The notes under the pieces were generated by a model. The model worked only from the letters and a program-made list of their open reading frames with translations. It made no database searches and was not told the origin of the DNA. DNA of 64,000 bases from Hermatobates lingyangjiaoensis (Eukaryota; Arthropoda; Insecta; Hemiptera; Hermatobatidae), in assembly GCA_026182355.1 (NCBI GenBank), contig JAPFBL010000558.1:179563-243562 (forward strand), read 5' to 3'. The position numbers and the translations under genes are program-made. This document shows positions 55,101-58,100 of this stretch, one piece after another. Within the stretch, counting starts at the first letter, position 1. Every line of letters begins with the position of its first letter.

Positions 55101-58100
55101 AATTTACTTATAGGAAAGTTGAGTGTAGGCCACTCCAGATTTTTTTATCTGTGATAAATGATATTTCTATTATCTAGACTCTATTCTAAGAAACAGTTGC
55201 AAAGTTTTTAAAACTTTAACAATATAATAATGAAATGAATTCTTACAACTGCAGCAGTTTGAAGTTTCATTCCATTAAAATTCCTCCTGGACTCCAAAGT
55301 ATCTTTTATGTTGATTTGGTCTTGAGACCAAGTGCCAATACGTTGCTTCCTTAAAGGAAGACTGGAGTGGTGTTTGTAGATATCATACACTTGGTGATCC
55401 TCCGATAGATAGGTGATGCTTGAGTCAACAGATATGTTGTAGAGAAGATCCAAAACTGTTTTCGAGCCTCCCACAAGAAGCCAGTTATACGTTCCATAAA
55501 ATAGTTTCTTTTCTGACGCCTTTAAACAAATTATTATAGAAACTTATAAATAATTAAAATTAATGAAATTATAATAATAATTATCATTAATATAATTACC
55601 CTAGCGGCACTTAATAATTTCATCGTCTAAAGTAATACATGTGTCATTTTAAATTTTAAGTCAGTTTCATCAATTTAAGAAAATTAAATAATTATTCTAA
55701 GCTAAATACTGTAACAGAAGTACAATGACAGAAGCAGGAAGAAAAGTATAGTGCTCTGATCTGAAAGTCTGGATACAATACTGCAGGTGACTTTAACTCG
55801 ACTTCTGTACAGAATTCAGACTGCAAAGAAATGTAGCTCTATAATAGCAAAAATCACTAACAAAGTTGTGAACAGACTGGAAAGAGTTCTAAGCTCTTTC
55901 AAGTGTTCGTCTTTTTCAAAAATGACCCGACTACTGGGCTACAAGAACAGTAACATGAAGATAAGAACAATGCTAATTACAAACAAGACTCACAACTACA
56001 ATTTTAACACCTGTCATTCTCAGGTAGAAGTAAACTGAAGCAATAAACTTACTCAAACGTACTGAAATAGACAAACGCGATCTGCAGTATCGCCAACTTC
56101 TACATGAAGAGTAAAAAAACTAAAGAGAAATAACTAAAAAAATATTAAACTAAATAAATAAGCAAGTTAACAGGTAGGCTAAAGCCAATTCAAATTAACT
56201 GAAAGATAAAAGAAGGATAAAATAATGGTTAGAGTGAAAATGAATAATAAATAAAAATTAAAACAAAATAGCATAGAGTTTCATAGTAAAGAACATTATT
56301 CATTATGTATTTTAAACTTGCTTCCTTTATTTTACAGTTAATTGTTCATACTTTTCTTTTAAACTGAAACAATCTTATTTGATGTTTTTTTCACTTCCAT
56401 AACTAGAAAAGGCTATTTGAAAGCGTAGCAAACTGAACTTCAAATTATTAAATTCATGATGAAGAAGAAACCGCTTTTATAAAAGATTGTTTTAATATTG
56501 AATGTGTTTCACTCTGATAAACTATTGTTGCTTCTATTAACTAGTGCTTTAACTTCAATTGTGAGGGGGGGGGGGTGCTGATTATCTATTTGCTAATGAT
56601 GAACGATACATTTTTGCACTATTTAAAGTAAGTGTACTCTAAAAATTGTAATTAATATTTAAATATACTAAGCATTTATAATTTTAAAAGGAAATAAACT
56701 ATCAATCAAAATATATTTTTTTAATTAATTTTATTTTTATGTAATTTATACTTTGTATATATATATATATATATGAGATTAACTTTTCTGTCTACTTTTT
56801 TTTTGAAATTTTCACTTGTACCACTTGTATAAATTTCACTTGTAGCATTCACCTAAACTTCACCTTGAGGTGGTTTTATGAACATAAATCTTGAAATTAA
56901 TTCCTTCCTGTTTTATTATAACGACTAAAAAATTCAATTATTGGTTGTTGTTTATTTTAATTGAGAATTTAAAAAGTAGGATTGTTAAAAAGCTGGTATT
57001 TTTTCTTTTCTTTTTGTTTATTTTCAACGATTAAGAAGTCTACTTAACGATAGTTGTCGCTTGAATTAAGGCATAAAATTGTATTCAACATTTTGTTGAA
57101 TATGTTGTTTTCTAACCAACACCTCTAAAGTTTGCAGTGTGACCCTACAAATACTCCTTCTATTTGGTCATATATTTTCCAATCTAAATGTGTAAATTGT
57201 TTTTCACTTGTAGATATTCTTACTGATTTTTCGAGTATTGGTGAATCGAATAGAGAAACATTCAAGAATTTGTAATTAAATTTGTTAATTACTTATTGAA
57301 TTATTATAAATACTCTGCCACAAACAAATATAGTTCTTTCTATTGAATCATTGGTAAATATTAACTCTACATCAAGTAAATTTAGTAATGTACAATGTAC
57401 ATCGTCGTTAGTAAAAGACGAAAAAGTCGTAATAATTATCTATTAGAACTTTGAATAATCTACAACAGACTTTGAAGGTGCTATCTTTAACTCTATAAGG
57501 ATGGAGGTTACGAAATAAATAAACATTTCTTAACATCTATCTCACAAACTGATTTCTGCCTATCTATAATATTAACTGTAAATCAGAATTTGTAAAGCAA
57601 AACTATTTGTTCTACCTTCTTTAATAAGTTTGAACCTTCGATGCACCTCAAGTCAGCCGCTATTGCTAGCTGTAGGGGTGATTCACTCTCTCCCTCTAAC
57701 AGGCTCAAGTTTGTTTTCGTTGTCACAAGAATTTGCTTCCTCCTGAAGATCAAGCGTCGATCAAAACCTGTAATTACAAAAAAAGTAATTTATCATTAAT
57801 ATTTTAAAATTTAATTGCTAATGTGTTTTAAAAAAAGTATTTACTGTAGGTCTCTCATACGTTTTCCATATGTACGATAGAAGTGGCGTAGGGAAACTAG
57901 GTTGGGAAGGGTGTTTCACTCCGGACTTTCACATCAAAATGTATCAATATGCTTTTATTAAATTTCAAAATTGTGTTCTATTTTAAAATAGTATTCTATC
58001 AATACTATTGCTCTCACTATATCAATAAAATGCTCTCACTTCACTTTCAAATGAACTTACACAAACAATAGTTTTTCACCTTTCCGTTTCGGTAAAGATT

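Noticed and set aside
57735..57765. Plus-strand CTGAAGATC...GATCAAAAC resembling a hammerhead core and helix II
   Set aside because: It is the antisense of IR exon 2, has no GAA after helix II and no palindromic helix III.
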